DNA of 64,000 nucleotides from Corynebacterium choanae (GTDB lineage: Bacteria > Actinomycetota > Actinomycetes > Mycobacteriales > Mycobacteriaceae), in NCBI RefSeq assembly GCF_003813965.1, contig NZ_CP033896.1, positions 2,046,001-2,110,000 of the forward strand, written 5' to 3'. Position numbers and translations under genes: made by a program. The notes below the pieces were generated by a model, which did no database searches, had not been told where the DNA came from, and worked only from the letters and a program-made list of their open reading frames with translations. Of this stretch, positions 34,896 through 42,840 are shown in pieces. Each line of letters opens with the position of its first letter. Positions within the stretch are counted from its first letter, which is position 1.

Positions 34896-35906
34896 CTAGT
34901 TGTCGGTGGCAGTATCCGGGTTTGCTTCCGGTGGTGTGTTGCCACGTTCTTCCCAATCAGCGTAGGCGTCAACGATCGCTCCGACGAGATGATGCCGAAC
35001 CACGTCTTCGGAGTTCATCTCGCAGAATGCTACCCCGTCGACGTTTCGCAGAATATTGCGCACTACCCGAAGTCCGCTGTGTTGACCGCGGGGCAGGTCA
35101 AGCTGGGTGATGTCACCGGTGACCACCATTTTGGAGCCGAATCCCAGGCGAGTGAGGAACATTTTCATCTGTGCCGGGGTGGTGTTTTGTGCCTCATCCA
35201 AGATGACGAATGCATCGTTGAGGGTGCGTCCACGCATATAGGCCAGCGGGGCTACTTCGATGACCCCTGCTTCCATAAGTTTCGGGATCGTGTCGGCGTC
35301 GATCATATCGCGGAGTGCGTCGTGGAGTGGACGAAGATATGGATCGATTTTTTCGTTGAGGGTGCCGGGCAAGAAACCGAGCTTTTCACCAGCTTCAACC
35401 GCTGGGCGGGTGAGGATGATGCGGGAGATTTCTCGCCGATGCAAGGCTTGTACAGCTTTCGCGACAGCAAGATAAGTTTTCCCGGAGCCGGCCGGACCAA
35501 TGCCGAAAATGATGGTGTTGTCGTCGATCGCGGAGACATAGTGTTGTTGGCCGGGGGTTTTAGCCCGCACTACTTTACCTTTGCGGGAAACGATGTCACC
35601 GCTGACTTCTTCGGCGACGGTGATCGGCCGGGTGGTGTCGATCATGGCAGCGGTTTGTTTCACCGTGGTGGTGGAGATTTCGTGGCCGCGGCGCGCCATT
35701 GCCTGGAGTTCGTTGAGGATGTGGACGGCACGAGCAACCCGATGGGCGGGTCCTTGCAGGGTGGCGTCAAGACCCCGGACGTGAATTTGTACCCCGGTGA
35801 GGTTTTCGAGTGTGGCTATGGTTCCATCGCCTGGCCCTAGTACGGCGGCAGCGGTGTCATTGTGAAAAACGTAGGGGCAGCTGATGATCGATTGGGGTTC
35901 CGACAC
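34896..35906 (-). CDS. phoH: PhoH-like ATPase
   Basis: A 336-residue PhoH-type P-loop ATPase: Walker A GPAGSGKTYL, Walker B AFVILDEAQNTTPAQ, and the family strand TRPAVEAGEKLGFLPG. It probably acts as an RNA helicase or nuclease-associated ATPase, consistent with its constant pairing with ybeY. A GTG at 35904-35906 (SEPQSIISCPYVFH) preceded by GAGG at 11 nt is the preferred start. The longer frame to 35960 starts with TTG and adds a basic stretch of no known family. The gap to ybeY is 80 bp. Confidence 0.92.
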   Translation of the reverse strand: MSEPQSIISCPYVFHNDTAAAVLGPGDGTIATLENLTGVQIHVRGLDATLQGPAHRVARAVHILNELQAMARRGHEISTTTVKQTAAMIDTTRPITVAEEVSGDIVSRKGKVVRAKTPGQQHYVSAIDDNTIIFGIGPAGSGKTYLAVAKAVQALHRREISRIILTRPAVEAGEKLGFLPGTLNEKIDPYLRPLHDALRDMIDADTIPKLMEAGVIEVAPLAYMRGRTLNDAFVILDEAQNTTPAQMKMFLTRLGFGSKMVVTGDITQLDLPRGQHSGLRVVRNILRNVDGVAFCEMNSEDVVRHHLVGAIVDAYADWEERGNTPPEANPDTATDN

Positions 35907-36090
35907 TGGGCGGCGTACCTCTTTCTCCTGTGGGTGGGGTCGATACCAGGCTGGTATCAATCCGGCAGCACAGCGGTGACGCGGATTTTTGTGCGTTGCT
36001 GCTGTGGGTAGGGTTTTCGAACTAAACGATACTGTGGTTATCCGGGTGACGACGAGGGCGGGTGCACTAGACAGACGAGTTGGGGGTGGT

Positions 36091-36945
36091 TTACCAACGG
36101 CCTTGGTGCACGTTGATCACTGCGAGTGCTGCAGCCCCGGCGGTGGCGGTGCGCAGCACTTCTGCGCCAAGGAGGACGGGTTGCGCGCCGGCTTGTTTCA
36201 GTTCGTCTACTTCCTTGTCGCTGATTCCCCCTTCGGGTCCTACTACACAGAGCACACCCGGTGTGTGGGGGATTTGGTGATCAGTTGTGCTGGGGTCTCC
36301 GGTGGTGGATGCCGGTGGAAGATCATGGCGGAGTTGGTCGGACAGGCTTGCGGCGGCATTTTCGTGCAAAATATAGGCTTTACCACCGGCAGCGGTAAAT
36401 GCAGCGATGTGGGCGGCAAGCGTGTGAGTAGTGTGGAGTTCTGCTACTTGTGGCACAAAGAGACGCCGGGATTGTTTGGCAGCTTCCTGACAGATGGCCT
36501 GCCATTTTGCTGCTGCTTTGTCAGCTTTGGCGCCTTTCCATTTCACAATGCTGCGGCTTGCCTGCCAGGGGATGACGGTCGCGACCCCGAATTGGGTGAG
36601 GTTTTCCAAGGTGGCGTCGAGGCGATCGTTTTTCGGTAGGCCTTGCACGACAGTGACGCTTGGTGCACTGATCCGCCCCGGGTCGTCAATGGTGCGCACA
36701 ATAGTGGCGGTGAGATGGTCTTTGCCGCTGATTGCGGTGACTTCACAGTCGGCGGCGACCCCGCAGCCGTTGCTGATGGTGATGATTTCCCCGACGGTGA
36801 TGCGTTTCACTGTGACTGCGTGATAGCCTTCCGGGCCGCCCAATTCGATGGTGTGGCCGGCTGGCTGTTGTAGCTGGTCGGCAGCAGTGTGTACTGCTTG
36901 CGGAGTAGCGGGACAGCCTGCAGCGAGAAACAGTGGATAGGTCAT
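36091..36945 (-). CDS. rsmE: 16S rRNA (uracil-1498-N3) methyltransferase RsmE
   Basis: A 284-residue SPOUT methyltransferase. The N-terminal PUA-like domain leads to the knot-forming C-terminal half with QGLPKNDRLDATLENLTQFG, QASRSIVKWKG and CVVGPEGGISDKEVDEL, which binds S-adenosylmethionine. It methylates U1498 of 16S rRNA. It is longer than the usual ~245 residues because of an insert near residue 230 (PPASTTGDPSTTDHQ). The ATG at 36943-36945 is used, as the longer frame has an unlikely tail. Co-oriented with dnaJ and hrcA upstream. Confidence 0.93.
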   Translation of the reverse strand: MTYPLFLAAGCPATPQAVHTAADQLQQPAGHTIELGGPEGYHAVTVKRITVGEIITISNGCGVAADCEVTAISGKDHLTATIVRTIDDPGRISAPSVTVVQGLPKNDRLDATLENLTQFGVATVIPWQASRSIVKWKGAKADKAAAKWQAICQEAAKQSRRLFVPQVAELHTTHTLAAHIAAFTAAGGKAYILHENAAASLSDQLRHDLPPASTTGDPSTTDHQIPHTPGVLCVVGPEGGISDKEVDELKQAGAQPVLLGAEVLRTATAGAAALAVINVHQGRW

Positions 36946-37092
36946 GGCGGGTTCTTTTCTTGTCCAATATCCGATACCCAAAAATCCCCGGCGCGCCCCA
37001 CCGGGCAGAGTCCACCGGGATCCGGCATCACCGGAGGTGGTGTGCCGGCGGTGTTTTCCGCGGCCGGTGGGATGTTTGCCGCTGATGCGAGG

Positions 37093-38250
37093 TTACGCGT
37101 TGCGGCCGCGGAAAAAGTTTCCGATTCGAGTGAACAGGTGGTTGTCGCTGTCTTCGCGACTGATAACTTTTGCCGGTTCGTATCCGCGCCGGTCACGCAG
37201 TTGGCTGAGGGTTTTGCGGGTTTTGCTGTCGAGTTCGGTGGGAACTTTCATCACGAAGCGGACGATAAGATCGCCGCGTTCGCCTTCGCGCTGCATGGTC
37301 GGCATGCCTTTGCCGTGCACGACTACCGTGTCTTCGGGTTGGGTGCCGGCGGGGACGGTGATGGTTTCTTGGCTTCCGTCTGGCAGGGTGAGGCCGACTG
37401 TGGTGCCGAGGCAGGCGTCCACGATGGACATTTGGACGGTTGCAAGGAGGTGTTCGTTGTCGCGGGTGAAGGTGGGATCGTCGGCGACTTGAATGTGCAG
37501 ATAGAGGTCACCAGCAGGGCCGCCGCCGGGTCCTACTTCCCCGTTGCCTTGTAGGCGGATGCGCATTCCGCTTTCGACACCGGCAGGTATATGGACTTGC
37601 ATGCTGCGGCGGCTGCGTACTCGTCCGTCGGATTCGCAGGTGGGGCACGGGTCGGGGATGATCTGGCCGGTTTCGGCGCAGGCGGGGCATGGTGCGACGG
37701 TCACCATATTGCCAAGGAAGCTGCGTTGGGTTGCGCGCACATGACCGGATCCGGTGCATTGTTGACAGGTGACAGGTTCCTGGTGGGTTTTCGACCCGGA
37801 GCCGTCACAGTCGGGGCAGATCACTGCAGTGTCGACGGTGATTTTTTTATCTACCCCGGTGTAGGCTTCCGCCAAGCTGATCGGGAACGCCATGCGGCTG
37901 TCTTCGCCGCGACGTACACGCGGGATGGGGCCGGTTTCGCCTTGGCCTTCGAAGAAGGCACCGAATAGGTCGCCGAGGTCGAAGCCGCCGCCGAAGCCCC
38001 CACCGAAGCCACCGCCGTAACCGTGTTGAGGTTCGGCGAGCGGATCGTGACCTGCGTCGACCATACGACGCTTGTTCGGGTCAAGTAGCACTTCTTGGGC
38101 TTGGGAGATTTCCCGGAAGCGTTCTGCTGCTTCGTCGCTGGGGTTGACATCCGGATGATATTTCCGGGCAAGCCGCCGGTAGGCTTTTTTGATTTCTGAA
38201 TCAGTTGCCTGCTGGTCAACACCTAGAATGCCGTAATAATCTTTGGCCAC
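37093..38250 (-). CDS. dnaJ: Chaperone protein DnaJ (DnaJ2)
   Basis: A 385-residue type I J-protein: J domain with HPD (KYHPDVN), Gly/Phe-rich region, four zinc-finger modules, and a C-terminal substrate domain. The first two modules are canonical (CPDCDGSG, CQQCTGSG). The third and fourth depart from CxxCxGxG (CPACAETG, CPTCESDG) but keep the Cys pairs. It stimulates DnaK ATPase. In this genus dnaJ2 follows hrcA, as here, separate from the dnaK operon. Start MAKDYYGILG at 38250. Confidence 0.94.
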   Translation of the reverse strand: MAKDYYGILGVDQQATDSEIKKAYRRLARKYHPDVNPSDEAAERFREISQAQEVLLDPNKRRMVDAGHDPLAEPQHGYGGGFGGGFGGGFDLGDLFGAFFEGQGETGPIPRVRRGEDSRMAFPISLAEAYTGVDKKITVDTAVICPDCDGSGSKTHQEPVTCQQCTGSGHVRATQRSFLGNMVTVAPCPACAETGQIIPDPCPTCESDGRVRSRRSMQVHIPAGVESGMRIRLQGNGEVGPGGGPAGDLYLHIQVADDPTFTRDNEHLLATVQMSIVDACLGTTVGLTLPDGSQETITVPAGTQPEDTVVVHGKGMPTMQREGERGDLIVRFVMKVPTELDSKTRKTLSQLRDRRGYEPAKVISREDSDNHLFTRIGNFFRGRNA

Positions 38251-38618
38251 AGCCGATCAGTGTTCCTTACTTAAAAATTCTGTGTTGTGTATGCGGATAG
38301 TAGATGTCAAAAGTTGGACTTATTCGTTGCTTTCCAGGGATCGTTGCGACAGTGTGCAACGTTCCCTGGAGGGTACGAGCTTCTCGCATAGGCAGCAACG
38401 TCGCTCCGGGTTCGAGATATTCCCGGCGCGAAGTGGGGCTACGGTGTTGTAAGCCGCGTGCTGGTGCGCCGAGGTGGTGGTTTTCGTGTCAAAAACGTGC
38501 AACAACTGTATCGCGAATTGGGGGCGTACTGAAAACTTGGCGGGTGTTCTTAGGTTGGGTTGTTGTTGTCTTGTTCAACTGCCGTGGATGGTCTGGCAGC
38601 GGTGGTGGATGGTTTCGC
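38251..38618. other. 368-bp spacer hrcA / dnaJ with a 14-bp hairpin
   Basis: TCCAGGGA-T-CGTTGC (38333-38347) pairs with GCAACG-T-TCCCTGGA (38356-38370), 14 pairs with one T-T mismatch and an 8-nt loop. No U-run follows on either strand. It lies in the transcript between hrcA and dnaJ and could be a processing or attenuation element. It is not a CIRCE element. No gene elsewhere in the gap. Confidence 0.6.
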
Positions 38619-39638
38619 CTAGTCGGTGCCGAGGATCCGGGAGACGTAGCGGGCGACTGCGGCGAGTTTTGCCATCGTTGCCGGATAGTCCATAAAGGTC
38701 GGTCCGACCACAGCCATTGCCCCCAGTGGGGTGTCGTCTTGCCCGTATCCGGCGGTGACGACTGCAGCCCGGCGCAGCGGTTCTGCTTGGGTTTCACCCC
38801 CAATGGAAACTTGTACCGCACCGGTTTCTTGGGCGGTAGCCATGAGTCGAAGGACGACGACTTGTTCTTCGAGAGCGTCGAGGACGTCGGTGAGCCCGGT
38901 GGGAAAGTTTGCGCTGAGGTTAGCGGTTCCTGCGAGAAGGAGTTTTTCCCGGGGGGCTTCGACGAGTGTTTCGAGCAGGGTGGTGACGCAGGCGGCGACG
39001 GGGTGCGCTAATCCTGGTGGTGGGGCATCCCGCAGGGTTTTCACGTCTTGTGCGGCTTTGGCGACAGTGTTGCCGACGAGGGCTTGGGAGAGCACGGTTT
39101 TTACCCGTTCGACGTCGCTTTCGGCGACAGGATGTGCAAAATCGACGTAGCGCTGTTCGACTCGTCCAGTGTTAAGAATCACCACCAGTAGCCAGCGGGT
39201 GGTTGCCAGCGGTACTACTTCCAGGTGGAGCACGGTGGAGATGGTGAGCTGTGGAAGTTGGACGACGGCAGCTTGCCGGGTGAGCTGGGAGAGCAGTTGG
39301 ACGCTGCGACGAAGAACATCTTCGGTGTCAACGCCACCTTCAAGGAAGGTGACGATGGCGCGCCGTTCCGGCCCGGAGAGGGGTTTGACCTCGGTGAGGG
39401 TGTCGACAAAGAGCCGGTAGCCTTTTTCGGTGGGGATCCGCCCGGAGGAGGTGTGTTGTTGCACGATATAGCCTTCCCGTTCCAGGTGTGCCATATCGTT
39501 GCGAATGGTGGCCGGTGACACATCGAGCCCGTGACGTTGTACCAGCCGTTTGGAACCGACTGGTTCCTGGGAGGCGATGTAGTCAGCCACAATTGCGCGT
39601 AATACTTCCACGCGTCGGCGATCAGTAGCACTGGTCAT
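38619..39638 (-). CDS. hrcA: Heat-inducible transcription repressor HrcA
   Basis: A 339-residue HrcA that represses groE-type operons through CIRCE operators and needs GroEL for activity. The winged-helix N-terminus (ADYIASQEPVGSKRLVQ, LDVSPATIRNDMAHLEREGY) and the GAF-like middle are typical, as is the end VGPTFMDYPATMAKLAAVARYV. The ATG at 39636-39638 is preferred over a TTG six bases upstream, and no ribosome-binding site is obvious. Upstream lies a perfect 16-bp hairpin, and no CIRCE copy is seen nearby. Confidence 0.94.
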   Translation of the reverse strand: MTSATDRRRVEVLRAIVADYIASQEPVGSKRLVQRHGLDVSPATIRNDMAHLEREGYIVQQHTSSGRIPTEKGYRLFVDTLTEVKPLSGPERRAIVTFLEGGVDTEDVLRRSVQLLSQLTRQAAVVQLPQLTISTVLHLEVVPLATTRWLLVVILNTGRVEQRYVDFAHPVAESDVERVKTVLSQALVGNTVAKAAQDVKTLRDAPPPGLAHPVAACVTTLLETLVEAPREKLLLAGTANLSANFPTGLTDVLDALEEQVVVLRLMATAQETGAVQVSIGGETQAEPLRRAAVVTAGYGQDDTPLGAMAVVGPTFMDYPATMAKLAAVARYVSRILGTD

Positions 39639-39682
39639 AGCCAATAATCTAGCCCACCTGGGCTACGGGTTGGGTACTCGTT

Positions 39683-39719
39683 CGCCAGCAGCGCACAAAT
39701 CTGTTGTGCGCTGCTGGCG
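39683..39719. repeat. perfect 16-bp palindromic hairpin upstream of hrcA
   Basis: CGCCAGCAGCGCACAA (39683-39698) pairs exactly with TTGTGCGCTGCTGGCG (39704-39719) around ATCTG. It lies between the hemW stop and hrcA start, both on the minus strand. No U-tract on the minus side (CGAACGAGTACC). Possible terminator of hemW acting without U-run, or an RNA control element for hrcA. Confidence 0.7.
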
Positions 39720-39790
39720 GCTCCTGGGTGGCGAGGTGTCGTGCAGCTGTCCGCTGGTGTTCTCGCTGTTGCCGGCTCGGCGTCGCGGCG

Positions 39791-40999
39791 CTAGGCGGAT
39801 TCTTCGCTGATGAGGATTTCGGCGATGATTCCGTCGGCGAGCAGCCGGCCCCGGTCGGTAACTGCGATTCTTCGCTGGCCGGTAGTTGGATCATCCCACT
39901 GGTGCAGCAGTCCACGCTGCACAAAATCGTTGATCGTCGGATAGGCGCGGGGATCAATAATCGTAGCGTCGATCCCTTCGACGAGGCGCAACCCCACCAT
40001 TACTGTTTCGGTGTGGTGTTCCGCCGCGGTGAGATGTTCCACCTCAGCTAGGGGAAGCTGATCCTTGGTGGAAAGGCTGTGGTAGCGGGCAGGATGTTTA
40101 ACATTCACCCGCCGCACCCCGTCGATGTGGCCGTGGGCACCAGGGCCTGCACCCCACCAGTTGCGGTTGCGCCAATAGATGAGATTATGCCGACATTGCC
40201 CACCTGGTTTCGCCCAATTCGACACCTCATACCAGTCAAAACCGTGCGCTTGCAGGGTGGCGGCTATCAGCTCATAGCGTTGGGCGAGCACATCATCATC
40301 GGTTTGGATCAGTTCGCCGCGGCTTACCCGCCGGGCAAAGGCTGTGCCGGCCTCCACAATGAGCGAATAGGCGGAGACGTGATCGACCCCGGTTTCGATA
40401 ATTGCCTGGAGGGTGGCGGCAACCTCGGCTTCGGTTTCCGTTGGGGTGCCATAGATCATGTCTAGGTTGACATGAGTAAATCCGGCTGCAATCGCTTCTT
40501 CGGCGGCCTGCAGTGCCCGCCCGGGACTGTGCTTGCGTCCCAGCAGGGAAAGCACCCGCGACGACGTGGACTGCATTCCTAGGGATACCCGGGTGAAACC
40601 ACTGTCGTGCAGGGTGGCGAAAAAATCTGGGCTGGTGGATTCCGGGTTTGCTTCAGTGGTGATCTCACAATTCGGGGCAAGCCCAATGGTGCGGGACACC
40701 TCGGCGAGCACCTGCGCTAAGGTGTCCGCGCCCAGCAGGGACGGGGTGCCGCCACCGAAAAACACCGTGTCGGCACCGTGTGGCGTGGTTGAGGCGGCAA
40801 GTATTTCCGCGGCATTTTCGAGTTCCTGGGATAGCGCTGCCAGATAGCCTGCGATGCTAAAACCACCCGCTAATTCTTTGGCTGTATAAGTGTTGAAATC
40901 ACAGTAGCCGCAGCGTGATGCACAAAACGGCACATGAATATAGACCCCCAGGTGATCGTCGTGACCTTGCAGGGTAACCGGTGTGGGTGATTTCGCCAT
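39791..40999 (-). CDS. hemW: Radical SAM heme chaperone HemW (HemN-like)
   Basis: A 402-residue radical SAM protein. The cluster motif CASRCGYC lies in VYIHVPFCASRCGYCDF, and GGGTPSLL and EANPES are the SAM-binding and substrate elements. HemW-type members bind and transfer heme rather than oxidise coproporphyrinogen, and the N-terminus lacks the extension of true HemN. The ATG at 40997-40999 (MAKSPTPV) is used. The long upstream frame is Cys/Pro-rich and not family-like. In this genus it sits next to hrcA. Confidence 0.92.
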   Translation of the reverse strand: MAKSPTPVTLQGHDDHLGVYIHVPFCASRCGYCDFNTYTAKELAGGFSIAGYLAALSQELENAAEILAASTTPHGADTVFFGGGTPSLLGADTLAQVLAEVSRTIGLAPNCEITTEANPESTSPDFFATLHDSGFTRVSLGMQSTSSRVLSLLGRKHSPGRALQAAEEAIAAGFTHVNLDMIYGTPTETEAEVAATLQAIIETGVDHVSAYSLIVEAGTAFARRVSRGELIQTDDDVLAQRYELIAATLQAHGFDWYEVSNWAKPGGQCRHNLIYWRNRNWWGAGPGAHGHIDGVRRVNVKHPARYHSLSTKDQLPLAEVEHLTAAEHHTETVMVGLRLVEGIDATIIDPRAYPTINDFVQRGLLHQWDDPTTGQRRIAVTDRGRLLADGIIAEILISEESA

Positions 41000-41157
41000 G
41001 GATGCAAGCTTAAAAGGCAACCGGTTACAACCCTCCCATGGGGGTGTGATCCACGGTGTCGCACACGTCTTAACAGTCCTTGAAGCAGGCGCAGCCACAG
41101 GCAAGGATATCGGGCATCTCCGGAAGGGGCTGCCAGGCGGTGGACATGCCGCTGGTC

Positions 41158-41847
41158 TTAGGAGACCAATCCCCCAGAGGTGGCAGCCATTTTTGCCCGC
41201 ACCCGGGCGATCACCGCATCGACACGGGCACGTTCGTGCAGAAACAGCGGCGGCTGTGATCCGCGCATCGCCCGACAAAACCGGGGATGCGGGGCTGCCA
41301 CCGTAGCCAACCAGCAGCGCACCGCCTGCTCCACGGCAGTGTTCGCCGTGGCCAGCATTGTTGGGAAGAACACCGCCTCCGGGTCGATACTTGCCACGGC
41401 GGCCTGGTCATATACCCATTCGGCCGTGTGCTCCAACACACTTATGACCGCTGCTGTACGACCCTGCAACTGTTCAGCCACCAAATCGGCGTGGGTGATT
41501 GTCGTCGGCAACGGGAATTGCTGCTGCAGCGCTGCAGCGTCCAACACCACCGGGGCAGGTTTCTCCCCCAACCCTGGACGGCGACGCGGAATAGTGACTT
41601 CGGTCATGCGGGAACCTGATAGTAGTGCCCGCCGCAGCCCAATCAATTCCACAATCGCCGGTCGGGAATCATGCGCCGCCTCGGCAAGAATCTCCCCAAA
41701 CTCGGCCACCGTATCGTCAACCAATTCCTCGTCATAGTCGGCGACAGCCTGCGCAATATGGTCAATATAGGTGGCGACCTCGTCGCCGATATCCCCAATT
41801 TCTTGGGTTAATTCCCGGTGCCGCAACACAGCTGAGTTCAACCGCAT
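41158..41847 (-). CDS. conserved-looking hypothetical protein
   Basis: 229 residues, mostly helical, no signal peptide or membrane segment. The N-terminal half is acidic with heptad-like spacing (HRELTQEIGDIGDEVATYID). The C-terminal half has an aromatic helix (VEQAVRCWLATVAAPHPRF). I do not recognise a family. The ATG at 41845-41847 has a strong GGAGGTG 7 nt upstream; GTG codons at 41862 and 41856 are in frame but would use up the ribosome-binding site. It is on the same strand as hemW, 158 bp upstream of it. Confidence 0.75.
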   Translation of the reverse strand: MRLNSAVLRHRELTQEIGDIGDEVATYIDHIAQAVADYDEELVDDTVAEFGEILAEAAHDSRPAIVELIGLRRALLSGSRMTEVTIPRRRPGLGEKPAPVVLDAAALQQQFPLPTTITHADLVAEQLQGRTAAVISVLEHTAEWVYDQAAVASIDPEAVFFPTMLATANTAVEQAVRCWLATVAAPHPRFCRAMRGSQPPLFLHERARVDAVIARVRAKMAATSGGLVS

Positions 41848-42251
41848 CAGCAGCACCTCCACAACATCATCGAATCCATTGCTTCACCCCAGCTGTCACC
41901 AGCAGGGCCGCTTTCCGCCACCGCAGCGACAAGGGTTGGTCCACAGCCAAACACCAAGCACCACAGCAAAGCCAATCACCCCACTGCAACACTTGCGAAC
42001 AAACCCCAATCACGGCCTAGCCACCACCAGCATCTCCCCAAAACACCGATGAAAACTGCTGATCAAACACAATATTGTCAGCGTCGTTACACATGGTGTG
42101 CGGGTTGATAGCTGCGGCACCATAAACCGGTGACACTGGAAGAAAACTTTAAAACAATCCACCCTCCAAGTGGCGGATCAGAGTACTCTCGGCGCGCCGC
42201 CGAAGACCAACTCGCCAAATCCCGACTGTGCGGACGTACACCTCAGCAAGA

Positions 42252-42314
42252 ACCCACCTGTTTGCGAGGGCCTCCGGGAAGGATAGTGGATGGCCACGGC
42301 GCAAACAGGTGGGT
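42252..42314. ncRNA. candidate structured RNA: 15-bp perfect stem-loop
   Basis: ACCCACCTGTTTGCG (42252-42266) pairs exactly with CGCAAACAGGTGGGT (42300-42314). The 33-nt loop contains an inner GGCC/GGCC pair. It matches no riboswitch or known RNA class that I can recognise. On the minus strand a U-rich stretch (TTGTTTTAAAGTTTTC) occurs at 42157-42142. Strand and transcript boundaries are undecided. Confidence 0.35.
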
Positions 42315-42771
42315 GGGAGGATAACAACCTTCCTGCGGAAAAGTTCATTATCCGGCCCAAAGCAGGGTTGGGAGCAGTTCACCTGGGAGTACAACTCGAC
42401 CGAGCAGCGAACACCCTGCTACGCAGCAGTCTAGTAGCTTGCCCACCTTCTGCGATACATCATGGCAACGAGATTGACACAGCACAGCACCTACCCCGCC
42501 AACCATCCCCTGTCCTCCCCACTCCCCCTCCTACGGCAACAAACCCCATTCCCGGTGGACATCGCCACCATTTCCGCCCCTGCACAACAGCTATCGTCCC
42601 TGCACAACAAGAAACCCCGATAGTTTCTTTGACAAATATCTTGATCCACCTAAGTGCGGGTAGTCCCGGGCAAGTGCAAATCACCCACTCTGGTTTCTGT
42701 TGCTCACATCACGATCAGCACACACCTCACACCGCGCCACGCCCAAACAACCGTCTGCCAACACAACACAA

Positions 42772-42808
42772 CCCCGTAGCTGGGTGTGCCGCACACACAG
42801 CTACGGGG
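42772..42808 (-). terminator. terminator downstream of fadD15
   Basis: An 11-bp perfect stem (CAGCTACGGGG at 42798-42808 with CCCCGTAGCTG at 42772-42782) with a 15-nt loop, 33 bp beyond the fadD stop. The minus-strand tail is TTGTGTTGTGTTG, U-rich but interrupted. Confidence 0.65.
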
Positions 42809-42840
42809 CGATCCAACAAGCAACCTTGACCTGCTGCCAA

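Larger units (their letters stand above)
41848..42840. other. 993-bp gene-poor region with a large hairpin
   Basis: No convincing protein gene on either strand: the 179-codon plus-strand frame at 42290-42829 is His/Pro/Thr-rich and has no start signal. Features are a 15-bp perfect hairpin at 42252-42314 (listed separately), a palindromic GGCGCGCC region at 42189-42197, and the fadD terminator at 42772-42808. The region could host a non-coding RNA. Confidence 0.5.

Noticed and set aside
34809..35840. 343-codon plus-strand frame opposite phoH
   Set aside because: A shadow of phoH on the other strand. Composition is not that of a folded protein and no start signal exists.
39645..39790. CIRCE operator upstream of hrcA
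   Set aside because: Searched for TTAGCACTC and GAGTGCTAA and found neither. The palindrome there is unrelated.
42344..42356. dif-like half site (GCCGGATAATGAAC on the minus strand)
   Set aside because: Only the left half resembles actinobacterial dif as I remember it. The right half is missing and the gene neighbourhood is not that of a terminus.
42290..42829. 179-codon plus-strand frame rich in His, Pro and Thr
   Set aside because: No ribosome-binding site, covers the hairpin and the fadD terminator, and the composition is typical of GC-rich non-coding DNA.
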